From contig DATBGS010000165.1 in NCBI GenBank assembly GCA_036557885.1, forward strand, positions 248,001-312,000: a stretch of DNA of 64,000 nt, written 5' to 3'. The position numbers and the translations under genes are program-made. This DNA comes from DATBGS01 sp036557885. GTDB lineage: Bacteria > Chloroflexota > Ktedonobacteria > Ktedonobacterales > DATBGS01. Shown one piece after another: positions 15,956 through 25,410 of the stretch (positions within the stretch are counted from its first letter, which is position 1; the number at the start of each line of letters is the position of its first letter). The notes beneath the pieces were generated by a model that searched no databases, was not told the DNA's origin, and saw only the letters and a list, made by a program, of their open reading frames with translations.

Positions 15956-17629
15956 ATGGTGATGTCTATGCAAAAAGCTACTCCTCTCCCTGGGGCGAGG
16001 CGGCTCCAGTGGTGGCTGGCAATCCTGGCCGTTGGCCTCATGCTCTTTCTGAGCGCCTGCGGGTCGCTGACCCCCAAGGGCCAGCAAGCGCAGCAAGAAA
16101 AGGCCAAGCTCGATGCCATGCTGAATAATGCAGCATCCATTGGCGTGCCTGCTGCGCTGCTGACACCAATCCGCCAGCAAGAACAGAAAGTCGCAAACCA
16201 GGCGCAATCGCCTGGCTTGTTTGGCGATAGCACGCCAGACAGCACCTATCAGAGCATCATCAGCAGCTACCAAACGCTGGAGGCTCAGGTCACAACCGTC
16301 GTCAACCAGGCCGCCCAGGATGCGCGCATGCAGGCGCACCAGGATATTCAGACCTTCGATCAACTCCTACAACAGCGCCAGAACGAAGGCTTCCAGGAAG
16401 TCCCCGCGTTCCAGGCGCGGCTCACCCAACTGGAACAGGATTTCGACAAGGCCCAGACGCCCACCGACTTCCAGCAGATCAGCGCCACCGCCAACCAGCA
16501 AACCGAAGCCCTGCAACTGATGATGTCCACCTACCAGGACTTGCAGGGCCTCCAGGATTCGCTCAACCGCATGAAGGATGCGGGCCTGGACATAACCCTC
16601 GGTCAGCAAGAGTATAACGACGACCTGACCAAGTTCCGGGCCGCTGCCACGCCGCAGGATTTCAAGAAACTTCAGATCACGATTGCTGCCCAGACCGATC
16701 AACTCGCTGCCGATCAAGTCTCCGCCATTCCCGCCATTGGCGCTGCCATGCTAAACCAGTACCAACAACTGATCACCCAGGCGCAGCAATATGGCGAAGA
16801 TGTCACCCAGGATCAGCAGCAGCTTGCCCAAGACCAGCAAGACTTGAAGAACGCCAACACCATCTCCGCCTATCTGGAACTGTCCACCCGCATTCGTGGG
16901 CAGATTGATGCCGCGCAGGTGCTGGTGGTGCGTGGCAAGGCCCGCTTAGACCTGCAAAAATTGCAGACGATGATCGGCCAGACCAACATCAATAACGACT
17001 ACGAATATCAAGACGCCGATGATGCCTACGCCGTAGAGCAGCAGCGCTTTGATAATGCCAACTCATCCGACGACTATCAAACCATTGATAGCCAGGTCAG
17101 CATCTTGCTCACCAACCTGCAAGCCCTGCTCACCAACCTGAACGACACAACCGCGCATGATCAGCCCCACGCCACCGACCTGCAACTGATTCAGGCGTAT
17201 GGACTCACCGGCAAAGTCGCGGTGGTTTCGCTGACAGAGCAAACGCTGCGCCTCTACGAGAACGGGCAATTTGTGCACGCTATCTATGTAGTGACGGGCC
17301 AACGCGCCGCGCAAACCCCTCCGGGCCTCTGGCACATCTTCTTCAAGGGCACCAACCTGACCTTCAAGTCGAGCGAGCCAAAGGGATCACCGCTCTGGTA
17401 TCCAGATACGCCCATCAACTATGGTATGGAGTATCACCCTGGCGGCTACTACTTCCACGACGCTACCTGGCGCTCCTACTTTGGCCCAGGCGCCAACCTG
17501 CCGCACAACGACCAGACCTCCGGCCAGTATTCCAATAACGGCTCGCATGGCTGCATCAACATGAGCCTGTCAAATACCGCCTACCTGTATAGCTGGATAG
17601 AAGTTGGCACCCCAGCCATCGTCTACTAG
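15956..17629 (+). CDS. L,D-transpeptidase (YkuD) lipoprotein
   Basis: 557 residues. An N-terminal helix ends in the lipobox FLSACGS, so the protein should be lipid-anchored outside the membrane. Residues ~40-410 are Gln-rich helices, likely a long coiled-coil spacer with repeating DLTKF/QYQQLITQAQQ patterns. The YkuD domain is C-terminal (res. ~420-557): VVSLTEQTLRLYENGQ and the catalytic site HGCINM with C533. It should form 3-3 peptidoglycan cross-links or anchor proteins to the wall. Starts at 15956, 15962 and 15968 are all in frame; none has a strong ribosome site. Confidence 0.88.
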   Translation: MVMSMQKATPLPGARRLQWWLAILAVGLMLFLSACGSLTPKGQQAQQEKAKLDAMLNNAASIGVPAALLTPIRQQEQKVANQAQSPGLFGDSTPDSTYQSIISSYQTLEAQVTTVVNQAAQDARMQAHQDIQTFDQLLQQRQNEGFQEVPAFQARLTQLEQDFDKAQTPTDFQQISATANQQTEALQLMMSTYQDLQGLQDSLNRMKDAGLDITLGQQEYNDDLTKFRAAATPQDFKKLQITIAAQTDQLAADQVSAIPAIGAAMLNQYQQLITQAQQYGEDVTQDQQQLAQDQQDLKNANTISAYLELSTRIRGQIDAAQVLVVRGKARLDLQKLQTMIGQTNINNDYEYQDADDAYAVEQQRFDNANSSDDYQTIDSQVSILLTNLQALLTNLNDTTAHDQPHATDLQLIQAYGLTGKVAVVSLTEQTLRLYENGQFVHAIYVVTGQRAAQTPPGLWHIFFKGTNLTFKSSEPKGSPLWYPDTPINYGMEYHPGGYYFHDATWRSYFGPGANLPHNDQTSGQYSNNGSHGCINMSLSNTAYLYSWIEVGTPAIVY

Positions 17630-17642
17630 CCCCGGCAAAACA

Positions 17643-17674
17643 AACGCCTCCCTGGAGTGTTCCAGGGAGGCGTT
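17643..17674. terminator. bidirectional terminator
   Basis: Perfect 14-bp stem AACGCCTCCCTGGA (17643-17656) / TCCAGGGAGGCGTT (17661-17674) with loop GTGT, between the convergent transpeptidase and propeller genes. Confidence 0.9.
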
Positions 17675-17681
17675 CTCATCC

Positions 17682-18938
17682 TCATCCGTTGATCTTGAAC
17701 TCCCCAATCTTGCAGCTAAAAAACTCGGTGAACCACAGTGTTCCCGCTGGCCCAGCAGCAAGCCCGCTGATCTGGCCGTCAAGCGTGGGGATGGTAAACA
17801 TGTTGACGCTTCCCGCAGGTGTGATGGAGCCAATCTGATCGTAGTCGGTAAACCAGATGTTGCCATCGGTGCCCACCGCCAGCGAGGAGGAGGAGTTGTT
17901 GGTGAAGGGAAGTTGAAATTGCCGCGTGGTTCCTCTCGTGGTCATCCGCACCATCACCCCGCTCACCGGCTCAATGACCCACAACTGCTTATCATGTCCC
18001 GTAATAATTCCATAGGGGCCAGTGCTGCCAGCAGGCAGCCGAAACTCCGTGATTTGCCCATCTGGGGTAATGCGCCCAACCTGCGCACTCTTATATTCCG
18101 TAAACCAGAGATTGCCATCCGGCCCGCTGGTAATCCCAAGGGGGCGACTGTCCGACGTGGGCACAGGAAACTCTCGTACCTGTCCATCCATGGAAAAGCG
18201 CCCAATTTTGTTGCTTTCTGGCTCCGTGAACCAGAGGCCGCCATCTGGTCCGGCGGTCAGGTTGGATATCGGGCCGCCTGAGCCTTGAAAATTTTGGTGG
18301 TTCCCATCCGGGGAGAAACGAATAACCTGGCTGCTATTATACTGTGTAATCCAGAGATTGCCATCCGGCCCAACAGCTATATGCTCCGGGCCATAAGCAA
18401 CGCCGCCAAACAACCGAAGGTGCCCATCGGGAGTCAGGCGCCCAATCTGGTTGCTGTTTGCCAGGGTGAACCAGATGGCGCCGTCTGGCCCGACCACAAT
18501 CCCAAATGGGCTGCCGCCTTGGAGGAGGGCATACTCGGCAAAGGTGCTGGTGGTTTCTGGCGTCATGAAGATATCGGTGGAGGCGGGCAGCGTGGGCAGA
18601 CCCTGTTGCGCGTAGGTAGGAATGGGCGTCGGTGCAGTCACACATTTGCAAGAGATGCGCGGCGCCGTGAGGAGGGGCAGGAGAAGCACTGCGCCCAACA
18701 GAATGCCCACAAAAATCGGCAGCCGCCCTATTTTCCCCCTGCGCCGCGCCTGGTGGCGCGGCTGCACTGGCAGCGTCTGGACGGGCACAAGCTGGCTGGG
18801 TTGGCCCATCTGTCGTTCCAGCAGACCCAGCGAGAGCGGCCCGGAAACCCGCTCCTGGCCCTGGTCCTCTTCCAGGCTGGATTGTTCCCATACATCGTCG
18901 CCTGGTTGATCTTTCGTATCCCCTGTCTGCGGGTCCAT
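17682..18938 (-). CDS. virginiamycin B lyase-like beta-propeller, membrane anchored
   Basis: 418 residues. A charged N-terminal cytoplasmic tail (res. 1-70) precedes one transmembrane helix (PIFVGILLGAVLLLPLL). The external part is a six- to seven-bladed propeller with the repeat GPDG.LWFTE..SN.IGR..PDG, the Vgb/streptogramin lyase pattern. Catalysis is not assured: many proteins with this fold only bind ligands. It stands alone, convergent with the L,D-transpeptidase. A role in envelope sensing or antibiotic inactivation is possible but unproven. Confidence 0.75.
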   Translation of the reverse strand: MDPQTGDTKDQPGDDVWEQSSLEEDQGQERVSGPLSLGLLERQMGQPSQLVPVQTLPVQPRHQARRRGKIGRLPIFVGILLGAVLLLPLLTAPRISCKCVTAPTPIPTYAQQGLPTLPASTDIFMTPETTSTFAEYALLQGGSPFGIVVGPDGAIWFTLANSNQIGRLTPDGHLRLFGGVAYGPEHIAVGPDGNLWITQYNSSQVIRFSPDGNHQNFQGSGGPISNLTAGPDGGLWFTEPESNKIGRFSMDGQVREFPVPTSDSRPLGITSGPDGNLWFTEYKSAQVGRITPDGQITEFRLPAGSTGPYGIITGHDKQLWVIEPVSGVMVRMTTRGTTRQFQLPFTNNSSSSLAVGTDGNIWFTDYDQIGSITPAGSVNMFTIPTLDGQISGLAAGPAGTLWFTEFFSCKIGEFKING

Positions 18939-19117
18939 TCTGCCACCTCGCTTCTAAAAACGCTGCTTCTCCTGCTGTGAATGACGCTGCGGGCAGGCAT
19001 GTTGTTACATCTCCAAGCACGCATTGGATACTTGCGCCAGAAGAGGGATGATTCCTTGGATGTAAATGGAAGTTAGCCCGGAGTCGGCAAGGAGTGCGGG
19101 GAGGCGGGCCGTCCCCG

Positions 19118-19678
19118 CTACGAAACCGGAAACTCCTGCTCAAACGCACGCATGCGCTCCTCAACATCCATCACCGGGCGATGCAGCAGCGCTGGGGCAA
19201 TAATATTCAAGCTGAGCGTTTTGCTGCGGATTTCGCGCAGCGCCTGCTCGTATTGTTCGGCGATCTGGGCACGCTTCGCCTGATATGCTCGCAGCAGGCG
19301 TGGCCGAGAAAAGTTCGGCTGGCGAGCAATCCAATCGCGCTCCCGGCGCAGTTCCGCCAGCAGCTTTTCGGCTCGCGCCAGATCAGCATCCACCTCTCGG
19401 CCCAGATCAAGCTCGCGCGGCAGCACATTGTTATTCTGGAGCAAATGAAACGCCAGCGCCCGATCCCCCGCGTACGGATTATCCACCAGATTGAGCGGCT
19501 TGCCCGTCCCCGGCAGATTCTCAAACGCGCCCTCTTCCTGGGCCGTGTGAATGCGCTCCTCCACCACATCCCGCCATGATTGCCCCGGACGCCTCCGCAA
19601 TTGCTGGCTGGGCGCTTCCTCTGCACCCGGCGCTGGTTGGGCCGGGTCGTTCTGTTTGCGTGGTTCCATCTCGCTCAT
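19118..19678 (-). CDS. DUF1992 (DnaJ-homologue subfamily C member 28-like) protein
   Basis: 186 residues. The DUF1992 core starts at about residue 35 (WRDVVEERIHTAQEEG) and includes the signature FENLPGTGKPLNL. A helical, charged region follows (DLARAEKLLAELRRERDW). No J-domain is present despite the family name. Function is unknown in bacteria. A minus-strand monocistronic gene; upstream of it is a gap of ~200 bp before a divergent small gene. Confidence 0.82.
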   Translation of the reverse strand: MSEMEPRKQNDPAQPAPGAEEAPSQQLRRRPGQSWRDVVEERIHTAQEEGAFENLPGTGKPLNLVDNPYAGDRALAFHLLQNNNVLPRELDLGREVDADLARAEKLLAELRRERDWIARQPNFSRPRLLRAYQAKRAQIAEQYEQALREIRSKTLSLNIIAPALLHRPVMDVEERMRAFEQEFPVS

Positions 19679-19879
19679 CCTGTCTTTCCGAAAATACTCC
19701 TCTCAGAGAAGTAGCAAAAAGCACGCGCTGCTGTCAAGCCGCCAACCACGAACCATGCAGAACGGCGTTGGCACACGACCTGCAACAATACATCCCTGGT
19801 AGATGGATGAGAAGAACCTTTCAAGGAAGAACATGTCAGCAGAGCAACAGGTGTTTTATTGAGAAGGAGGTCTAGTTAC

Positions 19880-20212
19880 ATGAGTACGGTAGGCCAGACA
19901 CCCGGCCAGGTTCCTGGACAAGTCCCACCAGGACAGGGCCAGATGCAAGGCCAGGTACAAGGCCAGATGCAACAAGGCATCGGTTCGCCTATGAGCAACG
20001 AAGTGTACAACATACTTACGGCGCTTCAGAGCAAACTGAAAGGTCTGGAAGCATATCGCAAGTTTTCCCAAGCTGGTGTCGGCGGGAATACCCAAATATG
20101 GCAGTATCTGACCCAGGTGGATACGCAGTGTGTGCAGGTGCTGACGCAGGAATTGGAGCGCCTGGTTCAGGCAGGACAACTCCGGCCTCGGCAGCCAGGC
20201 CAAACCATGTAG
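19880..20212 (+). CDS. small Gln/Gly/Pro-rich protein of unknown function
   Basis: 110 residues. The first 35 are a low-complexity tract of Gly, Gln and Pro (PGQVPGQVPPGQGQMQGQVQ); the remaining 70 form predicted helices (LTALQSKLKGLEAYRKFSQ, QVLTQELERLVQ). AAGGAGG (19863-19869) sits 10 bp before the ATG. The organisation resembles small spore- or envelope-associated proteins with a helical pair, but I cannot name a family. Not interrupted by repeats. Confidence 0.6.
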   Translation: MSTVGQTPGQVPGQVPPGQGQMQGQVQGQMQQGIGSPMSNEVYNILTALQSKLKGLEAYRKFSQAGVGGNTQIWQYLTQVDTQCVQVLTQELERLVQAGQLRPRQPGQTM

Positions 20213-20231
20213 CCTGAGTATTCACAACATG

Positions 20232-20294
20232 TGTGGCGCGGGCAGCTTGCCCGCGCCACATTCGCTTGTACCCCCGGCGTCCCTGCCGGGCCGC
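20232..20294. repeat. hairpin plus class A repeat
   Basis: GTGGCGCGGGCAG-CTTG-CCCGCGCCAC hairpin followed by a class A copy (CCCGGCGTCCCTGCCGGG), between two convergent genes; likely serves as the transcription stop for both. Confidence 0.75.
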
Positions 20295-20295
20295 C

Positions 20296-22284
20296 CTACT
20301 TCTGCCCCGCCCTGAACCGTTCCGCAAACTCAACAAAATAGCTCAGCGCCTGCGGATTGCTCAACGAATCGCGGCTGGCCGCTTTTTCCACCGCCACGCC
20401 CATCAACAGCTTCTTGATGGGCACCTCCAGCTTCTTCCCGCTCAGCGTGCGCGGCACCTCTGGGATTTCCAGAATCTCATCAGGCACATGATGCGGGGAC
20501 ACGCTGGTGCGCAGCTTCTGCTTGATGCGCGTCTTCAGATCGTCGTCCAGCGCCGCGCCCTCGCGCAGCACCACAAACAGCGGCATATAGTAATTCCCGC
20601 CCGGCAGTTCCACGCCAATAATCAGGCTATCCAGCACCTCTGGGAAGCCTTCCACCACGCGATACATCTCGCTGCTGCCCATCCGAATGCCTATGCGGTT
20701 AATCGTCGAATCCGAGCGACCATAGATGATCGCGCTGCCCCTCGGCGTAATCTTAATCCAATCGCCATGCCGCCAGACGCCAGGGAACAGATCAAAGTAG
20801 CTGTCGCGGTAGCGCTTACCGTCGGGGTCGTTCCAGAAAAAGAGCGGCATCGAAGGCATCGGCTCGGTGATGACTAGCTCGCCCACCTCATCAACCAGCG
20901 GCTTGCCCTGTTCATCAAACGATTGCAGATTCACGCCCAGCGCCGCGCATTGCAGTTCGCCCGAATAGACCGGCGAAACCACAGAGCCGCCCACAAATCC
21001 AGAGCAGACATCCGTGCCCCCGCTCATCGAAGCCAGCCAGACATCGCGCTTCACCAGGCTATACACCCACTCGAAGCCCTCTGGTGGCAACGGCGAGCCA
21101 GTCGAGCCAATGCAGCGAATGCCATGCAGATCGTAGAGCTTGCCAGGTTCAATGCCCGCCTTCATGCAGGTCGTAATAAAGCCCGCGCTCGTCCCAAAGA
21201 GCGTCATCCCCGTATCCTGCGCAAACTTCCAGAGCGTCCCAAGATCAGGATAGGCCGGGCTGCCATCGTACATCAGCACTGTCGCGCCAACCAGCAGCCC
21301 GCCCATCAGCAGATTCCACATCATCCAGCCCGTCGTGCTGAACCAGAAAAAGCGGTCCCCTGGCTTGATGTCCAATTCCAGCGTCAGCGCGTGCAGATGT
21401 TCCAGCAAAATCCCACCCTGCCCCTGCACAATCGCCTTGGGCAGGCCCGTTGTCCCAGACGAATACAGCACCCACAGCGGATGCTCAAACGGCACCTGCT
21501 CAAACATCAGCGGCGCGTCTTGCCGCGTCAGCAAATCATCCCAGGACTGCACATTCGTGATCGGCCCAGGCTCATACTGCCCCGAAAGATACGGAAAGAG
21601 AATCGTCTTTTTCAGAGACGGCATGGCCGCCTGAATATCCGCCACCATCTGGCGCCGATCAAACGGCTTGCCGTTGTACTGGTAGCCATCCACCGCAAAC
21701 AAAATCGTTGGCTCAATCTGCTTAAAGCGATCAACCACGCTGGCAATGCCAAAATCCGGCGCGCAGCTTGACCAGATGGCCCCGATGCTCGCGCAGGCCA
21801 GAAACGCCATCAGCGTCTCTGGGATATTGCCCATAAAGGCCACCACGCGATCACCCCGCTGCACGCCCATCTCGCGCAGCGCCTGCGCAATCGAAGCCAC
21901 CTTGCGCCGCAGTTCCTCCCAGGAGACTTCGCGCAGCTCGTGGCGCTCCGAGCGAAACAGCGCCGCCGGGCGTGCTGTCGTCGCGTTGCGAAAGACATGC
22001 TCGGCGTAGTTCAGTTCAGCCCCAGGAAACCAGCGCGCCCCAGGCATCTTGCGCTCAGCCAGCACCTTTGTATACGGCCTGGAGGCTTTCACCTCGCCAA
22101 ACTCCCAAAGCGACGCCCAGAAGTCTTCCAGATGGTCCACCGACCAGCGCCACAATTCCTCGCGGGTGGCTACATGCAAGCCTTTGTGCTGCTCCAGCCA
22201 GCGCATATAGCGCGTCAGGTTGGATTGCTGCTTTACTGCTTCCGAGGGAACCCAGAGGGGTGTTTGTTCTGATGCTGTTGCCAT
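20296..22284 (-). CDS. acetoacetyl-CoA synthetase
   Basis: 662 residues. It activates acetoacetate with ATP and CoA, which links polyhydroxybutyrate breakdown to acetyl-CoA. The N-terminal cap YMRWLEQHKGL and WFPGAELNYAEH are family marks; the AMP-binding loop is LYSSGTTGLPKAIVQG, and GRSDSTINRIGIRMGSSE marks the hinge and C-terminal domain. IPEVPRTLSGKKLEVPIKK carries the catalytic Lys. Full length. It is on the minus strand with no close partner; the 3' end faces a repeat. Acetate-CoA ligase is the main alternative but the N-terminus fits acetoacetyl-CoA synthetase. Confidence 0.9.
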   Translation of the reverse strand: MATASEQTPLWVPSEAVKQQSNLTRYMRWLEQHKGLHVATREELWRWSVDHLEDFWASLWEFGEVKASRPYTKVLAERKMPGARWFPGAELNYAEHVFRNATTARPAALFRSERHELREVSWEELRRKVASIAQALREMGVQRGDRVVAFMGNIPETLMAFLACASIGAIWSSCAPDFGIASVVDRFKQIEPTILFAVDGYQYNGKPFDRRQMVADIQAAMPSLKKTILFPYLSGQYEPGPITNVQSWDDLLTRQDAPLMFEQVPFEHPLWVLYSSGTTGLPKAIVQGQGGILLEHLHALTLELDIKPGDRFFWFSTTGWMMWNLLMGGLLVGATVLMYDGSPAYPDLGTLWKFAQDTGMTLFGTSAGFITTCMKAGIEPGKLYDLHGIRCIGSTGSPLPPEGFEWVYSLVKRDVWLASMSGGTDVCSGFVGGSVVSPVYSGELQCAALGVNLQSFDEQGKPLVDEVGELVITEPMPSMPLFFWNDPDGKRYRDSYFDLFPGVWRHGDWIKITPRGSAIIYGRSDSTINRIGIRMGSSEMYRVVEGFPEVLDSLIIGVELPGGNYYMPLFVVLREGAALDDDLKTRIKQKLRTSVSPHHVPDEILEIPEVPRTLSGKKLEVPIKKLLMGVAVEKAASRDSLSNPQALSYFVEFAERFRAGQK

Positions 22285-22334
22285 TACTGCGCTCCTTATT
22301 TATACTCATCAGGGCTTCTAAGGAAAACTATACC

Positions 22335-23657
22335 TCATGGTATCAGCGTCAGGCTGGGGACGCGGGAAATGCACACATATTTGCGTACCTGATCTTGCTC
22401 GATGGGGTAGCCAGTCGCCGCCCAAAGTGTATCAATATATGCCAGCGAAGTTGCCACATACAGCGCACCATCCCGCCCAACGAGCGGCGCGGCGCCATCA
22501 TAATCTGCGCTGGGAAGGCGATACGACCACTTCTGATGTCCATCAGTTGCGCTGAGCGCCAGCACACGCCCATGATCTTCGTTTGGATTGGTCTGGGCAT
22601 CCAGAAAGCGCGCCGCGCCAACATAGACAACCCCATTAACCACCTGTGGGGCGGATGTCACCTCACCCCCAACATCCACCTGCCAGAGTGACGCGCCATC
22701 GCTGGCACGCAGCGCAGCCACAAATCCAGCTTGAGAGCCATAATACACCACGCCTCCGGCCTCAGTTGGAGGCGAAGGAAATCCAGCAAATGGTGGGGTC
22801 TTCCAGAGCAGCGCGCCGCTTTTCGGATTGTAGGCATAAACGGCGCTGGAGTGCTGCTCAACTTCGCAGTTTGGGCAGGTCATTGACGAAGCCAGATAGA
22901 GGATACCATCACCCCACTGCGGGGCGAGCAATGCCGCGCCGCTTTCTATCTGCGCGCTCCATAGCTTATCTCCGCTTGCCACGTTCAGCGCAAAGAGCAG
23001 GTTTCCAGAACTCACAAAGACCGCGCTGCCTGTGGGGTCGGCGCCTACGCCCCCAATATAGGCCAGCGTCTCGCCAGGGACAAATTGATACGACCACCGC
23101 GCCGAGCCATCTCGCGCATCCAGCGCAACAATCACATCCTGCTGCCCACCACTCAACGACACCACCACAAACACCAGCCCGCCCGCAACAACAGGACCGC
23201 TCAGCAGAAATCCTCCTACTGGCTGCTGCCAGCGCACTGAGCCATCAAAGGTTGCCAGTGCCAGAACTGCGTAGCTGGTGCCATCACTCTCGCCAACATA
23301 AGCGACGCCCTCGCTCACTGCCACTGGTGTGACTATACGATCAGGCGGTGGGCGCAGCCAATACTGCCAGATGAGCGACAAGTGCCCACTCTGCGCCGCA
23401 TAGCGATACACGCCATCAATGGCCGTTGCGTACAGACCTGCTTGCCCTGGGCTGGCACCAGCCACGCCGCGATAGGTCGTCGGCTCGCAGAAGAAGGGGC
23501 TGAGACTATGCCTGTTAGGTGGAAATGAGAACTGATGAAGAGAGGCAGCAAATAGCAGACCGCCAACAATAGCAATCAGACAGAATGCGGCGGCAATCGA
23601 AGTAAAAAGATGAGGAAACCAGCGGTTGAGGGAAAGAAAGAAACGCGCGTGGCTCAT
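22335..23657 (-). CDS. membrane-anchored PQQ-like beta-propeller protein
   Basis: 440 residues. One N-terminal transmembrane helix (FTSIAAAFCLIAIVGGLLF), then an extracellular propeller of PQQ-like/BamB-type blades with the pattern ALDARDGSARWSYQ and GGVVYYGSQAGFVAALRASDG. No PQQ ligands or catalytic dehydrogenase residues are apparent, so it is more likely a scaffold. The ATG at 23657 follows AGAAAGGA; the ORF extends 13 codons upstream without support. A related lipoprotein is encoded at 28.9-30.3 kb. Confidence 0.78.
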   Translation of the reverse strand: MSHARFFLSLNRWFPHLFTSIAAAFCLIAIVGGLLFAASLHQFSFPPNRHSLSPFFCEPTTYRGVAGASPGQAGLYATAIDGVYRYAAQSGHLSLIWQYWLRPPPDRIVTPVAVSEGVAYVGESDGTSYAVLALATFDGSVRWQQPVGGFLLSGPVVAGGLVFVVVSLSGGQQDVIVALDARDGSARWSYQFVPGETLAYIGGVGADPTGSAVFVSSGNLLFALNVASGDKLWSAQIESGAALLAPQWGDGILYLASSMTCPNCEVEQHSSAVYAYNPKSGALLWKTPPFAGFPSPPTEAGGVVYYGSQAGFVAALRASDGASLWQVDVGGEVTSAPQVVNGVVYVGAARFLDAQTNPNEDHGRVLALSATDGHQKWSYRLPSADYDGAAPLVGRDGALYVATSLAYIDTLWAATGYPIEQDQVRKYVCISRVPSLTLIP

Positions 23658-23782
23658 AGCGAATCCTTTCTGGCCGAGGGGAACGCAGAGGGGCACGAGC
23701 GAAAAACGCTCCGCGAGGCAGAGTGACGGAGATCAGACACTCTCCCGCAAAGAGGCGCGGCCAGACCGCTATTTGGCTGTCT

Positions 23783-24073
23783 TTACTGTGAGCAGATGGG
23801 GCACATCACGCGCTCGGCCCTGGCATCAATGCGCCAGCGCCACACATGCGCCATTCCACCCTGGCAAATATGCGCCAACGGGTCGGGGTCGCCTTCCTGA
23901 ACGTTTGCCAGGCGGCACAGCAGCCGATGCTTTTCTGCCCGCAGCACGTCCAGCCCTTCGGTGGTCAGGTATAACCCCGGCAGCGCCTCGCGGATATTCC
24001 CCGCAAACAGTTGGCGATAGGCCAGGAGCGTCGTCTCCAGGGTGCGCGGATGGTTTTTAATCATCGTCACCAT
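23783..24073 (-). CDS. small Cys-containing protein of unknown function
   Basis: 96 residues from ATG 24073, which has GGGAG at good spacing; two other ATGs lie close by. The N-terminal half is helical (LETTLLAYRQLFAGN); the C-terminal half has CRLANV, HICQGG and a final CPICSQ, which may bind zinc. No family recognised. It is divergent from the PHB depolymerase-family gene. Confidence 0.5.
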   Translation of the reverse strand: MVTMIKNHPRTLETTLLAYRQLFAGNIREALPGLYLTTEGLDVLRAEKHRLLCRLANVQEGDPDPLAHICQGGMAHVWRWRIDARAERVMCPICSQ

Positions 24074-24268
24074 TAGCATTCTCCCGTATTGATGAACCAA
24101 ACCGTTCCTACCAAACACTATAACATCAATATCTTGAGAATGCAAGACCTTGAGGCCCCATATCTAGTATGGCCTATCAACTCGCCAGCTACTGCACTTG
24201 CCGTCCCCTTGACCATCCCCAGCAATTCTTGCTATAACCAATACGACAAACATGCTGAAAGGGCGGCG

Positions 24269-25354
24269 ATGTGGGAGCAATTGACCTATGACGGGCCGGG
24301 CCAGAGCCGTCCCTACTGGGTCTACACACCAGAATCCTACCAACCAGGCACCCCTCAAAGCAGGGGCACGGAAGCCGTGCCGCTGCTCGTCATGCTGCAT
24401 GGATGCAGGCAAACGCCAGAAGATTTCGCCGCTGGCACGCGCGTAAACCACCTGGCCGAAGAACAGCAGTTCATCGTGGTCTATCCCAAACAGCCCAGCC
24501 AGCACAACCGCCACCGCTGCTGGAACTGGTTTCTGCCGGAACACCAGGCCCGCGACCAGGGCGAACCTGCCAGCATCGTTGGCATCATCCAGAGCATCAG
24601 AGCTACCTCCGAGCGCTGGACCATTGACCCATCGCGCATCTACGCCGCTGGCATCTCAGCGGGCGGCGCAATGGCCGCCATTCTCGGCGCGACCTACCCC
24701 GATCTCTTCGCCGCCATCGGCATCCATTCCGGCGTCGCGTATCAGGCGGCCACCAGCGTCCACGCGGGCCTGCGCGTCATGCAAGCTGGCGGAGCGCACC
24801 CGGAGGAACATGGGCAGGCAGCGTATGAGGCAATGGGCCGCTTTGCGCGAGTCGTCCCCACCATCGTCTTCCAGGGGACCGGCGATTACATCGTCGCCCC
24901 TGGCAACGGCGAACAAGTCGTGCAGCAGTGGATGCAAACCAACCGGCTTGCCTCGCGGGGCAGCTACAACCCGGACTATACGAAGCCAGACCGCCTCATC
25001 ACCGGCCAGGCGCCGCGTGGACGCAGCTACACCGTCCAGGTCTGGAACGACGCAGCGGGCAACGACGTGCAAGCGTATTGGCAGATTGCCGGAATGGGCC
25101 ACGCCTGGTCTGGCGGCAGCTACAGCGGCTCCTACAGCGACCCCAAAGGCCCAGACGCCAGCCTCGCCCTGCTCCAATTCTTCCTGGCGCACCCCATGCC
25201 AGCGCTCGCAGCCCCGCTCGTAGCCCCGGCCTCCGCCGTGCCCTTCTGTCTTAGGGTGCCGGGAAACTCCCCAACGCACGAAGACCTCTGGGCCAGAATC
25301 CTTCAAACACCCAGCAAACTCCTGCACCGCCTCCGCAAGCCCGAAGGCATATAG
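24269..25354 (+). CDS. PHB depolymerase-family esterase
   Basis: 361 residues. Alpha/beta hydrolase of the LpqC/PHB depolymerase family (type 1 catalytic domain): oxyanion motif MLHGCRQTPEDF, lipase box AAGISAGGAM with Ser130, Asp in FQGTGDYIVAP and His in GMGHAWSGG. It should cleave polyhydroxybutyrate or similar esters. Unusually, no signal peptide is seen, so it may act on intracellular granules. AAAGGG precedes the ATG at 24269; the frame is open further upstream but without support. Two segments come from repeats: residues 26-36 (TPQSRGT, class B) and ~317-332 (class A with a C insert). Confidence 0.83.
   Translation: MWEQLTYDGPGQSRPYWVYTPESYQPGTPQSRGTEAVPLLVMLHGCRQTPEDFAAGTRVNHLAEEQQFIVVYPKQPSQHNRHRCWNWFLPEHQARDQGEPASIVGIIQSIRATSERWTIDPSRIYAAGISAGGAMAAILGATYPDLFAAIGIHSGVAYQAATSVHAGLRVMQAGGAHPEEHGQAAYEAMGRFARVVPTIVFQGTGDYIVAPGNGEQVVQQWMQTNRLASRGSYNPDYTKPDRLITGQAPRGRSYTVQVWNDAAGNDVQAYWQIAGMGHAWSGGSYSGSYSDPKGPDASLALLQFFLAHPMPALAAPLVAPASAVPFCLRVPGNSPTHEDLWARILQTPSKLLHRLRKPEGI
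24349..24372. repeat. class B repeat inside the depolymerase gene
   Basis: ACCCCTCAAAGCAGGGGCAC, read in frame as TPQSRGT in a surface loop before the first core strand. Confidence 0.85.
25217..25264. repeat. class A repeat interrupted by class C, inside the depolymerase gene
   Basis: GTAGCCCCGGCCTCC, then a 21-nt insert containing CCCTTCTGTCTTAGG, then GTGCCGGG. Read in frame as LVAPAS-AVPFCLR-VPGN. Confidence 0.85.
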
Positions 25355-25410
25355 CACCCGCCCTGCCAATTGGCACAGCGCGTAAACGAATGAGCCGAGA
25401 AAAAGACAGG

